A stretch of DNA of 6,735 nt from assembly GCA_031281855.1 (NCBI GenBank), contig JAITEW010000031.1:1-6735 (forward strand), in the 5' to 3' direction. The notes beneath the pieces were generated by a model that worked only from the letters and a program-made list of their open reading frames with translations, made no database searches and was not told the DNA's origin. Positions 1-5,642 of the stretch are shown piece after piece (position 1 is the first letter of the stretch; each line of letters begins with the position of its first letter). The DNA comes from Treponema sp. (lineage in GTDB: Bacteria > Spirochaetota > Spirochaetia > Treponematales > Breznakiellaceae). The position numbers and the translations under genes are program-made.

Positions 1-1
1 T

Positions 2-478
2 ATGGTTGTGGTTACGGCTTTTGCGGCCCTGTCTTGCAAAACCGTTCCCGGCCCGGTTCCTGCAATTGAAGGGGAAGTAACTCAGGAAAAAGTCAACGAT
101 GCTCTGGATCAAATCTACGATACCTATCGTAGCCTCCTCATTTTTGAGGGCGCACAGGACTACACCGTTGTAGCGAAGGATACCCTTTCCGACATTACCC
201 GGAGGTATTACGGCTCCCTTACCGGGGTCGGCGAGGCGGGCCCCAATAACGGCTTCTATTTCCCGTTGATCATGATGGCGTCCGACAGCAACATCGTTGA
301 TCCCGACCTTATCGAGCCGGGAATGGAGCTTAGGATTGTGGATCTTGAAAAGAACCTGGCCAATCCTGTTTCGAGGAAAGCCATCAAGGACAGCCTCGAT
401 GGTGTAGCATACGTATACAACAAAAAAGGCAAAACAGCCACGGAAAACGGACTCAAAAAACTAGCCGATTCGCTTTAA
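2..478 (+). CDS. LysM-domain lipoprotein, 5' end cut by the window
   Basis: Only the part from base 2 is visible (158 residues). The first residues are a hydrophobic stretch ending in a lipobox, A-A-L-S-C with the cysteine at visible residue 12. No positively charged n-region is seen, so the true start almost certainly lies before the window. Residues about 52-113 match a LysM peptidoglycan-binding domain: Y-T-V-V at the start, then D-T-L-S-D-I, a longer-than-usual insert around 71-85, and the closing D-P-D-L-I-E-P-G-M-E-L. The family binds N-acetylglucosamine-containing glycans such as peptidoglycan. A lipid-anchored periplasmic cell-wall-binding role is inferred. The C-terminal 40 residues are lysine-rich and of unknown role. 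It lies 32 bases before metK with no visible terminator between them, so co-transcription is possible. The domain call is good; the specific function is unknown. Confidence 0.8.
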   Translation: MVVVTAFAALSCKTVPGPVPAIEGEVTQEKVNDALDQIYDTYRSLLIFEGAQDYTVVAKDTLSDITRRYYGSLTGVGEAGPNNGFYFPLIMMASDSNIVDPDLIEPGMELRIVDLEKNLANPVSRKAIKDSLDGVAYVYNKKGKTATENGLKKLADSL

Positions 479-510
479 CACAAACAGCCAAAGGAGGCAA
501 AGGTTTTACT

Positions 511-1680
511 ATGAAAGAGCGGCATTATTTTTTTACTTCTGAATCAGTCGGAGAAGGGCATCCGGATAAACTCTGCGATCAGGTATCCGATGCGATTCTG
601 GACGCATGCATCAGGGACGATCCCCAAAGCCGGGTCGCCTGTGAAACCTTTGCTTCCACTTCCCTGGTCCTCGTGGGCGGCGAGATCACTACCAAGACCT
701 TCGTGGATTTTCAGGAAGTGGTCCGGGAGGTGGTCAAAAATATCGGCTACACCGACCCCGCATACGGGCTGGACTGCCAGTCCATGGCGGTACTGGACAT
801 GATCCACAGCCAGTCGCCGGACATCAGCCAGGGGGTTTCCGGCACAGGCTTAAAAAAGTACAAAGGCCTGCAGGGCGCCGGGGACCAGGGCATGATGTTC
901 GGTTTCGCCTGCAACGAAACCAAAGAGCTTATGCCCCTGCCTATCACATTGGCCCACAAAATCCTTATCCAGGCGGCAAAACTGCGCAAAAGCAACGCCG
1001 TCAAATGGCTCCGCCCTGATGCCAAGAGCCAGGTGACAGTGGAGTACGAAGGCCATAAACCGGTCCGCATCGACGCGGTGGTGGTCTCGCATCAGCACGA
1101 TCCTGATGTCAGTTACAAAGACCTGGAATCGGGCATTATCGAGCAGATTATAAAACCCATTCTGGAGCCTACGGGCCTTTTGGACAAAAAGACCAAATAC
1201 TACATCAACCCCACAGGCCGTTTCGTAGTAGGCGGCCCCTTCGGCGACACGGGCCTCACAGGCCGCAAGATCATCGTGGACACCTACGGCGGCATGGGCC
1301 GCCACGGCGGCGGCGCTTTTTCCGGCAAAGACCCCACCAAGGTGGACCGTTCAGCCGCTTACGCCGCCCGCTATGTGGCCAAAAACGTGGTAGCCGCAAA
1401 ACTCGCAGAACGCTGCGAGGTAGAACTGGCATACGCCATCGGCGTCCCCTTCCCGGTATCGGTAATGGTAGACACCTTCGGCACCGCGAAGGCCGATGAG
1501 CAGCGCATTGAAGACGCGGTAAAGAAAGTCTTTGACCTCAGCCCCGCGGGGATCATCAAGACCCTGGATCTCCGCCGTCCAATCTACCTGAAAACCGCCA
1601 GCTACGGCCATTTTGGCCGGGCCGAGTTCAGTTGGGAAAAAACCGACAAAGTGGAAGAACTCAAACAGGCGGTTGGGTGA
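511..1680 (+). CDS. metK: S-adenosylmethionine synthetase (methionine adenosyltransferase)
   Basis: Cytoplasmic enzyme that makes S-adenosylmethionine, phosphate and diphosphate from methionine, ATP and water; the product is the main methyl donor. The 389 residues are a full-length match to the bacterial family (E. coli has 384). Visible signatures are G-E-G-H-P-D-K at 14-20 (ATP and metal binding), the hallmark G-A-G-D-Q-G at 122-127, G-D-T-G-L-T-G-R-K-I-I-V-D-T-Y-G-G at 245-261, and the glycine-rich loop with the K-D-P-T-K-V-D-R segment at 273-280. Lys273, Lys277 and Asp279 correspond to the E. coli catalytic residues at an offset of eight. The start is supported by AAGGAGG at 491-497, with a rather long 13-base spacer. 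No SAM riboswitch fits in the short upstream gap, and no clear terminator follows. Nothing suggests truncation or loss of activity. Confidence 0.98.
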   Translation: MKERHYFFTSESVGEGHPDKLCDQVSDAILDACIRDDPQSRVACETFASTSLVLVGGEITTKTFVDFQEVVREVVKNIGYTDPAYGLDCQSMAVLDMIHSQSPDISQGVSGTGLKKYKGLQGAGDQGMMFGFACNETKELMPLPITLAHKILIQAAKLRKSNAVKWLRPDAKSQVTVEYEGHKPVRIDAVVVSHQHDPDVSYKDLESGIIEQIIKPILEPTGLLDKKTKYYINPTGRFVVGGPFGDTGLTGRKIIVDTYGGMGRHGGGAFSGKDPTKVDRSAAYAARYVAKNVVAAKLAERCEVELAYAIGVPFPVSVMVDTFGTAKADEQRIEDAVKKVFDLSPAGIIKTLDLRRPIYLKTASYGHFGRAEFSWEKTDKVEELKQAVG

Positions 1681-1721
1681 GGCTGTTCTCTCTGCGGTAA
1701 CGCGATTTCTTGATCTTATTT

Positions 1722-1742
1722 AACCAGTCTGTTAAGCTGGTT
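1722..1742. promoter_or_regulatory. Inverted repeat before the toxin-antitoxin cassette, candidate operator
   Basis: AACCAG at 1722-1727 and CTGGTT at 1737-1742 form perfect 6-bp arms around a 9-base centre. The left arm is preceded by TT and the right arm followed by TA, giving one further matching pair beyond a mismatch. The repeat ends just before the ribosome-binding site AGAGG (1746-1750) of the antitoxin. Phd/YefM antitoxins usually repress their own operon by binding such palindromes, so this is a reasonable operator. A TTGATC at 1710-1715 could be a -35 box, but I see no convincing -10. Confidence 0.35.
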
Positions 1743-1756
1743 TATAGAGGTCAATC

Positions 1757-1999
1757 ATGGACATAGGAACCTTTGAGGCTAAAACCCATTTTTCGCAAAT
1801 TATTGAGGAAGTTCAGAACGGTAAAGATTTCGTCATTACCAAACGAGGAAAACCCATAGCGAAAATCGTCCCTTTTAGGGACGAGCCGGAGATGACCCGG
1901 CAGGATGCGTTTGAGCAGTTAAAGGAAATGCGAAAACTCTACAAGGGTGAGCCGGGTTCTTTTAATGTCCGCAAGGCTATTGAAGAAGGAAGACCCTAA
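1757..1999 (+). CDS. Phd/YefM-type antitoxin of a type II toxin-antitoxin pair
   Basis: An 80-residue protein with the typical Phd/YefM N-terminal fold. The first 42 residues contain F-E-A-K-T-H-F-S-Q-I-I-E-E-V, then a glycine-containing turn and the strand pair F-V-I-T-K-R-G-K-P-I-A-K-I-V-P. In the family this domain dimerises and binds operator DNA. The tail (about 46-80) is charged and helical, as expected for the part that wraps around and blocks the toxin. The start has AGAGG at 1746-1750 with a 6-base spacer. The stop TAA shares its last base with the ATG of the PIN-domain toxin gene, the normal antitoxin-first order. Autorepression through the inverted repeat just upstream is likely. 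Family assignment is firm; activity is inferred from context. Confidence 0.9.
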   Translation: MDIGTFEAKTHFSQIIEEVQNGKDFVITKRGKPIAKIVPFRDEPEMTRQDAFEQLKEMRKLYKGEPGSFNVRKAIEEGRP

Positions 2000-2412
2000 T
2001 GACCTATGTGTTTGATTCTTCTTTTGTAGCTGCGTTAATTATTCCAGATGAAAACAGTCAAAAAATTGACAAATTTCTTTCCGATATAAAAGAGACGGAA
2101 GACATTTTTGTACCGCAATTGTTGTGGTATGAAATAGCAAATATCTTCAAAAATTTACTACGGCGTAAACGCTATACCTATGATGAGCTCTTGAATTTTT
2201 TCCCAAAATTGACGGCTATACGTTTGACAACCGATTCCATACCGGGAAGCGCTTATACGGAAAAGTTGCTGCGTCTGTCCAATGACTACGATCTCAGTGC
2301 CTATGACGCCGCGTACCTGGAACTGGCGGGACGCAAAAAAGCCCTTCTCGCTACCCTGGACGAAGACCTGCACGAAGCCGCCGCAAAATCAGGCATAAAG
2401 CTGCTAAAATAA
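1999..2412 (+). CDS. vapC: PIN-domain toxin (VapC-type ribonuclease)
   Basis: A 137-residue PIN-domain protein, full length for VapC toxins. The four acidic residues that hold the catalytic Mg2+/Mn2+ are all visible: Asp6 in V-F-D-S-S-F, Glu45 in W-Y-E-I-A-N, Asp103 in S-A-Y-D-A-A-Y, and Asp121 in T-L-D-E-D-L. Known VapC toxins cleave initiator or other tRNAs, or the 23S rRNA sarcin-ricin loop; which RNA this one cuts cannot be read from the sequence. Its ATG overlaps the antitoxin stop by one base, and AGGA at 1987-1990 inside the antitoxin gene can serve as its ribosome-binding site. Its own TAA overlaps the next gene in the same way. Base composition changes sharply inside the gene, from about 30% GC near 2041-2160 to over 50% after about 2221. 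Confidence 0.9.
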   Translation: MTYVFDSSFVAALIIPDENSQKIDKFLSDIKETEDIFVPQLLWYEIANIFKNLLRRKRYTYDELLNFFPKLTAIRLTTDSIPGSAYTEKLLRLSNDYDLSAYDAAYLELAGRKKALLATLDEDLHEAAAKSGIKLLK

Positions 2413-2831
2413 TGGACGCCTTTCTTTTACACCAATCCATCCGCGCCGCGGCGCAGGCGGACTTTTCCCGTTCAGGCGGTCCGGGCGGACAGAACGTCAA
2501 CAAGGTCAACACCAAAGTAACCTTGCGCGTCCGCCTGGACGACCTTGCGGGCCTCGCGGACGCCGAACTGGCCCGCCTTAAGCAAACCCTGGCTTCCCGC
2601 GTCACCGGCGAAGGGGAACTGGTCATCGCCTCAAGCGAAGAACGTTCCCAGCGCGTTAACCTGGAGCGAGCCTACGCCCGTATGGAAGCCGTTATCGCCT
2701 GCGCCGCAAGGCTCCCCAAACGCCGCCATCCCACCAAACCCAGCCGCGCAGCCAGGGAAGAACGGCTCAAGACGAAAAAGCGGCGGGGCCTCATGAAGGC
2801 GGAACGGCGCGCGCCGCGTGATGAGGAATGA
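2412..2831 (+). CDS. arfB: ArfB-type peptidyl-tRNA hydrolase (ribosome rescue, RF-1-like domain)
   Basis: A 139-residue protein close in length to E. coli ArfB/YaeJ (140). It has the class I release-factor catalytic domain, with the G-G-Q motif at residues 25-27 inside S-G-G-P-G-G-Q-N-V-N-K, and no codon-recognition domain. The C-terminal third, from about 102, is a strongly basic tail rich in Lys and Arg (R-R-H-P-T-K-P-S-R then E-E-R-L-K-T-K-K-R-R). In ArfB this tail enters the empty mRNA channel of ribosomes stalled without a stop codon, while G-G-Q hydrolyses the peptidyl-tRNA. The ATG overlaps the toxin stop codon by one base. I see no good ribosome-binding site before it, so translation probably depends on coupling to the toxin gene. 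The very acidic last residues (R-D-E-E) are unlike the usual basic end. The family call is strong. Confidence 0.92.
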   Translation: MDAFLLHQSIRAAAQADFSRSGGPGGQNVNKVNTKVTLRVRLDDLAGLADAELARLKQTLASRVTGEGELVIASSEERSQRVNLERAYARMEAVIACAARLPKRRHPTKPSRAAREERLKTKKRRGLMKAERRAPRDEE

Positions 2832-2843
2832 TCTCTCATTACC

Positions 2844-2861
2844 AAGTTTAGTAACTTTTTT
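2844..2861 (+). terminator. Weak terminator-like hairpin after the toxin-antitoxin-arfB cassette
   Basis: AAGTT at 2844-2848 and AACTT at 2853-2857 form a 5-bp stem with a TAGT loop, and the thymine run continues to 2861. The stem is short and A/T-rich, so termination would be weak. A second small hairpin, AATGA/TCATT at 2827-2840, lies just before it and covers the arfB stop codon. Confidence 0.35.
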
Positions 2862-2878
2862 CACATTCCCGCAAACAC

Positions 2879-2907
2879 TTGAGGGGTTTCAACCGTCTTA
2901 TTATAGA
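2879..2907 (+). promoter_or_regulatory. Possible promoter for the sigma-factor operon
   Basis: TTGAGG at 2879-2884 (four of six matches to the -35 consensus) is followed, after 17 bases, by TATAGA at 2902-2907 (four of six matches to the -10). An overlapping TATTAT at 2899-2904 is a better -10 sequence but sits only 14 bases away. The position, 20-30 bases before the GTG start, is plausible. This is a weak prediction by eye. Confidence 0.25.
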
Positions 2908-2930
2908 GGGCTGGTTAAAGGTGTTTAAAA

Positions 2931-3413
2931 GTGTTAATTACGGCTGCTTTTAAGGAGTACGGCAAAGATATGGTAAAGGCTATGACCGCCTTTTCCCGGG
3001 ACGAAGAGGCGGCCCGGGACGGGGTGGCCCAGGCTTTTACAGGAGCGCTCGTCAATGCCGGAGTCCTGGAAAACATGCCCGAACCCGCCATGAAGGCCTG
3101 GCTTTACGCCTCGGCCCGGAACGCGGTAATCGACATAAAACGCCGGGAAAAACGTTTTGCCGAGCTGACCGATTATGTTAGCTTAGACAAACACGAAGCC
3201 GGCCCTATAGACAGCGCTGTTGCCGCAATTCTGCTGGAACAGCTTCCGCCGGCCCTGCGGGAACCGGTACGGCGGAAGTACTTTGAAGGCATGAACTCAA
3301 CGGAAATCGGAAAGGCCATGGCCCTTCCGCCTGCAACGGTGCGGACCAGGCTGCGGAAAGCCATAGGGCTCATGCGGCAATTTTTGGAACAAGGAGAACC
3401 AAATGAACACTGA
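2931..3413 (+). CDS. ECF-like sigma-70 family RNA polymerase sigma factor
   Basis: A 160-residue protein with the two-domain layout of extracytoplasmic-function sigma factors. Region 2 covers about 5-75; the segment W-L-Y-A-S-A-R-N-A-V-I-D-I-K-R-R at 57-72 matches the conserved end of region 2, which melts and reads the -10 element. Region 4 covers about 100-152, with L-P-P-A-L-R-E-P-V and a helix-turn-helix around 122-146 (M-N-S-T-E-I-G-K-A-M then T-V-R-T-R-L-R-K-A) that would read the -35. The start chosen is GTG at 2931, with AAAGG at 2917-2921 as ribosome-binding site. An in-frame ATG at 2970 would trim the first helix. It overlaps the next gene by 11 bases, so the two are probably translated together. 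No zinc-binding or membrane anti-sigma factor is nearby; regulation and target promoters are unknown. Confidence 0.85.
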   Translation: MLITAAFKEYGKDMVKAMTAFSRDEEAARDGVAQAFTGALVNAGVLENMPEPAMKAWLYASARNAVIDIKRREKRFAELTDYVSLDKHEAGPIDSAVAAILLEQLPPALREPVRRKYFEGMNSTEIGKAMALPPATVRTRLRKAIGLMRQFLEQGEPNEH

Positions 3414-4662
3414 GGAAAAAGAAGAAAAAAAGAAGAGCTTAAAGCTCAACTGCGGCTTCGCCTGCCTTATCAGGGACAGGGAAGGGATTTTTGATCGCTA
3501 CGAGAGCATAAGTATGAACTGCGGTTATATGATTGCCTCAAGCGAAATCAGCGCCAAACTGGCGGCCAAGGGTAGCAGTATCAACTGCGGCAATTCCCAG
3601 GTACAGGATGTCCGGGGGGAGATCGTCTTCCTGAACGGGAATACCGTGATTGACGGTTCCGGTGATTTCAAGGACAAATTCATCATTGTCCAGGGAAATC
3701 TTATCATCAAAGGCGATGGCGTAAAAAGCCTGGGCAATACTGAAGGCGTCATCACCACAGGAACCGTCTATTACCCCCTGTCCGCTGCCGGAAGCCTTAC
3801 CAAGATCAAGGGAAATACAAAAGGATACCCTGATAACGCCTGGCCCGTATTGGGGGATTATTCGGCTGAAGCACTTATGGCCCTAATTCCCAAAGGAGAA
3901 AAGAACGTCTGGGTATCAGGGGAGATCAGAGCCCTGGAAGGAGAACCCCTTGCACAGGCCGAAAAGGCGGGGCTTGTCATTACCTGCTCCTCGCTCTTTA
4001 CATACCGGTCCCTGTACGATACCTACAGTGGTCTTTTCAGCGCCGAATCCAAAACCCTTGTCCCTGACGGTTATGAAATCACCGGGGATCTCAACCTCGG
4101 CCCCGGCGAAGCCGCCCTCTATGGCCCGAAAATCTACGTTAACGGCTGCCTCACGGTAGAAGACAAGAGCCTTGCGGCTCTGGAGTCCCTGGAATCAATA
4201 ATCGTCAGCGGAGAGGCGAGCTTGGGGGTTAAAGCCGCGGCGATATTCAGGAAAACCGGCAAAGCCGCGTCGTACTCCGTGTTTGAAGGCCACCCTTATA
4301 CGATAAACGGGATGGAACATATCTCCAGGGAACAACTTGCCGGTATGGCAGAAAAAGGTGAAAAAATCGCCCTTACGGTCAACGGCTGCGTTATCTTCGC
4401 TTCCGATGTAACCTCTCAGGATATGGAGGCTGTCGCGTCCCTGTCCTACAACGGGATAGTGATGATACCAAAAGCCGCAAAAGGCGCCCTTTCTTCTAAA
4501 ATAAGGGCGGCCAACGGCCTTATGGGAGACCCTGAAGAACTAAAAAGCCTTACAGGCCTTTCTATAGAAAATCTGATAAAGCAACATACCGGCGGAATAA
4601 ACGAAAAAAATGAGAATGACGGATCAACGCAGATCAACACAGGGATGTATATTCTGATATAG
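3403..4662 (+). CDS. Uncharacterised repeat protein coupled to the sigma factor (N-C-G motifs)
   Basis: A 419-residue protein that I cannot assign to a named family with certainty. It has no signal peptide or membrane segment, so a cytoplasmic location is likely. The N-terminal part carries three copies of an L/M/I-N-C-G motif at 15-18, 38-41 and 60-63, spaced 22-23 residues. These are followed by strand-turn patterns such as G-E-I-V-F-L-N-G-N-T-V-I-D-G (72-85) and F-I-I-V-Q-G-N-L-I-I (93-102), reminiscent of beta-solenoid or bactofilin-like proteins. Two further similar blocks begin with V-N-G-C at 246-249 and 326-329. The last nine residues, I-N-T-G-M-Y-I-L-I, echo the first motif. The ATG has AAGGAG at 3391-3396 with a 6-base spacer and lies inside the end of the sigma gene. 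The tight coupling suggests it controls, or is controlled with, the sigma factor. That role is inference only. Confidence 0.8.
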   Translation: MNTEEKEEKKKSLKLNCGFACLIRDREGIFDRYESISMNCGYMIASSEISAKLAAKGSSINCGNSQVQDVRGEIVFLNGNTVIDGSGDFKDKFIIVQGNLIIKGDGVKSLGNTEGVITTGTVYYPLSAAGSLTKIKGNTKGYPDNAWPVLGDYSAEALMALIPKGEKNVWVSGEIRALEGEPLAQAEKAGLVITCSSLFTYRSLYDTYSGLFSAESKTLVPDGYEITGDLNLGPGEAALYGPKIYVNGCLTVEDKSLAALESLESIIVSGEASLGVKAAAIFRKTGKAASYSVFEGHPYTINGMEHISREQLAGMAEKGEKIALTVNGCVIFASDVTSQDMEAVASLSYNGIVMIPKAAKGALSSKIRAANGLMGDPEELKSLTGLSIENLIKQHTGGINEKNENDGSTQINTGMYILI

Positions 4663-4679
4663 CAGAAGCTGTTTTCAAA

Positions 4680-4707
4680 CCTGAATGTTTCACGTGAAAC
4701 ATTCAGG
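4680..4707. promoter_or_regulatory. parS-like ParB-binding site within a perfect 28-bp palindrome
   Basis: The 16-base core TGTTTCACGTGAAACA at 4686-4701 is identical to the widely conserved chromosomal parS consensus. It is extended by six further perfectly paired bases on each side (CCTGAA and TTCAGG). In most bacteria ParB loads at parS, spreads, and with ParA and SMC segregates the replication origin region. The site sits in the 128-base gap between two convergent genes, where a protein-bound site would disturb no promoter. It could also act as a hairpin at the end of the upstream operon, but no thymine run follows. No parA or parB gene is in the window. Confidence 0.8.
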
Positions 4708-4728
4708 CAGTATACACATTCGGGATAT

Positions 4729-4766
4729 AAAAAAGCGCCCTGATCCGCTAAGAAGACCAGGACGCT
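4729..4766 (-). terminator. Rho-independent terminator of the beta-barrel protein gene
   Basis: Read on the minus strand, AGCGTCCTG (4766-4758) pairs with CAGGGCGCT (4742-4734) in a 9-bp stem with one G-U pair and a 15-base loop, followed by a run of six thymines (4734-4729). It begins 24 bases after the stop codon of the minus-strand gene ending at 4791. On the plus strand the same stem has a C-A mismatch and no thymine run, so it works best for the minus-strand gene. Confidence 0.8.
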
Positions 4767-4790
4767 AAGGAGAAAAAATACCCTGCGGTT

Positions 4791-5402
4791 TTAAATTTTG
4801 TAGCCCAGGCCGATTTTAAAGGTAGGACCATGGGTAACGATACTGGCATCAATGCCTAATTTATCATAAGCGTCAACAAGATCCCTTTCACCTTGGCTCT
4901 TGAACTTGAAACCCCAGAGGAACTCTCCCCTGAGGTACAGAGCTTCAGTCAGAGAAAAATCTCCGCCAAGGCCAGCTTTGATCCGGAAAGCGTTGAATTT
5001 ATCCCTTACGTCATCTTTGGCATTGCCCGAAAGGGAAGTGTCGTCATGGTTTGCAGAAAGCATGAGCTGGTAATCCACACCCAGCATAGGGAAGAGGGAG
5101 AACCTGGACCCCAGGGCAATAGGATATTTACCGTAGATACCGAATCCCATATTGATCCCGTTTAAATCGCCGGGATAGGAATAACGGCCAATACTGACAT
5201 CAAGCTCAGCAAAAACGGCGTCGAGAAAAAGGAAGCCGCTCCAATTGCCAAAACTGTCCGTATCTTCCAGAGATCCAATTTCAGAATGAACGATATCGAT
5301 ACTAGCCTGAGTGCCGATACCGATACTAGGGGTGAAATTCGTGGCGAAAGCCGCAGATGCGCAAAGCAGCAGGGCTGTCCCGAAAACAACAAGTTTTTTC
5401 AT
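4791..5402 (-). CDS. Putative outer-membrane beta-barrel protein
   Basis: A 203-residue protein beginning with a clear Sec signal peptide: M-K-K, a hydrophobic core at 4-16, and A-F-A as likely cleavage site after residue 20. The mature 183 residues are rich in alternating hydrophobic, aromatic and glycine positions, for example W-S-G-F-L-F-L-D-A-V-F-A-E-L-D-V-S-I-G (54-72), L-Y-L-R-G-E-F-L-W-G-F-K-F-K (155-168), and a final strand F-K-I-G-L-G-Y-K-I. This pattern and size fit a small, perhaps eight-stranded barrel of the OmpA/OmpX type, but I cannot name the family. The start at 5402 is preferred over an in-frame ATG at 5486, because AGGAG at 5417-5413 lies 10 bases before it and the signal peptide begins there. 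It has its own promoter region, leader hairpin and terminator, so it is probably a single-gene transcript. Function is unknown. Confidence 0.8.
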   Translation of the reverse strand: MKKLVVFGTALLLCASAAFATNFTPSIGIGTQASIDIVHSEIGSLEDTDSFGNWSGFLFLDAVFAELDVSIGRYSYPGDLNGINMGFGIYGKYPIALGSRFSLFPMLGVDYQLMLSANHDDTSLSGNAKDDVRDKFNAFRIKAGLGGDFSLTEALYLRGEFLWGFKFKSQGERDLVDAYDKLGIDASIVTHGPTFKIGLGYKI

Positions 5403-5452
5403 ACTATAGATACTCCTAAAGTAGTCGCAGGCCCAGGTTTTGTAGGCTGCTA

Positions 5453-5469
5453 ATTCGGTAACACCGAAT
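5453..5469 (-). promoter_or_regulatory. Hairpin in the leader of the beta-barrel protein gene
   Basis: ATTCGGT at 5453-5459 and ACCGAAT at 5463-5469 form a perfect 7-bp stem with a three-base loop. It lies in the predicted untranslated leader, about 35 bases before the ribosome-binding site, and leaves that site free. An mRNA-stabilising or regulatory role is possible. No known riboswitch is recognised. Confidence 0.4.
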
Positions 5470-5478
5470 AACAACCCC

Positions 5479-5517
5479 CGGGCCAATATATTACTAAATT
5501 AGTTATATATTGGCCCG
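5479..5517. repeat. 39-bp near-perfect palindrome over the promoter of the beta-barrel gene
   Basis: The outer arms pair perfectly for 13 bases (CGGGCCAATATAT at 5479-5491 with its complement at 5505-5517). After one mismatched pair, five more bases pair on each side of a single central base at 5498. The element covers the region just downstream of a perfect minus-strand -35 box and includes every candidate -10. A dimeric or tetrameric repressor site is the natural reading. A hairpin or cruciform, or a member of a dispersed repeat family, is also possible. Confidence 0.65.
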
Positions 5518-5525
5518 ATTGTCAA
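5496..5525 (-). promoter_or_regulatory. Promoter of the beta-barrel protein gene
   Basis: TTGACA on the minus strand at 5525-5520 is a perfect -35 consensus. The best-spaced -10 candidate is TAATTT at 5501-5496 (18-base spacer, three of six matches). TATAAC at 5507-5502 matches better (five of six) but lies only 12 bases away. Transcription would start near 5490, giving a leader of about 85-90 bases. The A-rich plus strand just upstream (thymine-rich on the minus strand) could act as an UP element. Confidence 0.5.
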
Positions 5526-5585
5526 CATCAAAACAGGGATTGTCGCAAAAAAAGTTCAATATACAAAAATCAAAGAACAAAAAAC
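5526..5585. other. A-rich non-coding stretch between two minus-strand genes
   Basis: No gene is seen in the 302 bases between 5403 and 5704. This central part is strongly strand-asymmetric: from about 5545 to 5593 the plus strand is mostly adenine with scattered cytosine. It supplies the thymine run of the terminator that precedes it on the minus strand. It also holds a second copy of GATTGTC (5538-5544), 21 bases from the copy overlapping the -35 box (5517-5523). Confidence 0.5.
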
Positions 5586-5642
5586 AAAAAAAACACCTGC
5601 CAGACCCGTGATGGATCCTCTCTCCCTTTAGGTCTTAGCAGG
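5586..5642 (-). terminator. Terminator-like hairpin of the META-domain lipoprotein gene
   Basis: On the minus strand the arm at 5642-5631 (CCTGCTAAGACC) pairs with the arm at 5606-5596 (GGTCTGGCAGG) as two 5-bp blocks split by a small internal loop. Two bases later comes a run of eight thymines (5593-5586), continued by another thymine-rich stretch. The loop of 24 bases is long for a simple terminator. It starts about 60 bases after the lipoprotein stop codon. Confidence 0.6.

Noticed and set aside
479..510. SAM riboswitch before metK
   Set aside because: The gap is only 32 bases and holds little besides the ribosome-binding site.
544..1611. Long antisense open frames within metK
   Set aside because: They are shadows of a conserved, GC-rich coding sequence; their translations show no recognisable domain.
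4680..4707. The 28-bp palindrome as a rho-independent terminator of the sigma operon
   Set aside because: It is only moderately GC-rich and no thymine run follows on either strand, while the core matches parS exactly; a secondary hairpin role cannot be excluded.
4893..5165. Plus-strand open frame opposite the beta-barrel gene
   Set aside because: No ribosome-binding site or domain, and the opposite strand has a signal peptide, ribosome-binding site, promoter and terminator.
5403..5486. Longer start at 5486 for the beta-barrel protein
   Set aside because: It would put 28 extra residues before a clear signal peptide, starts inside the palindrome, and lacks the AGGAG found before 5402.
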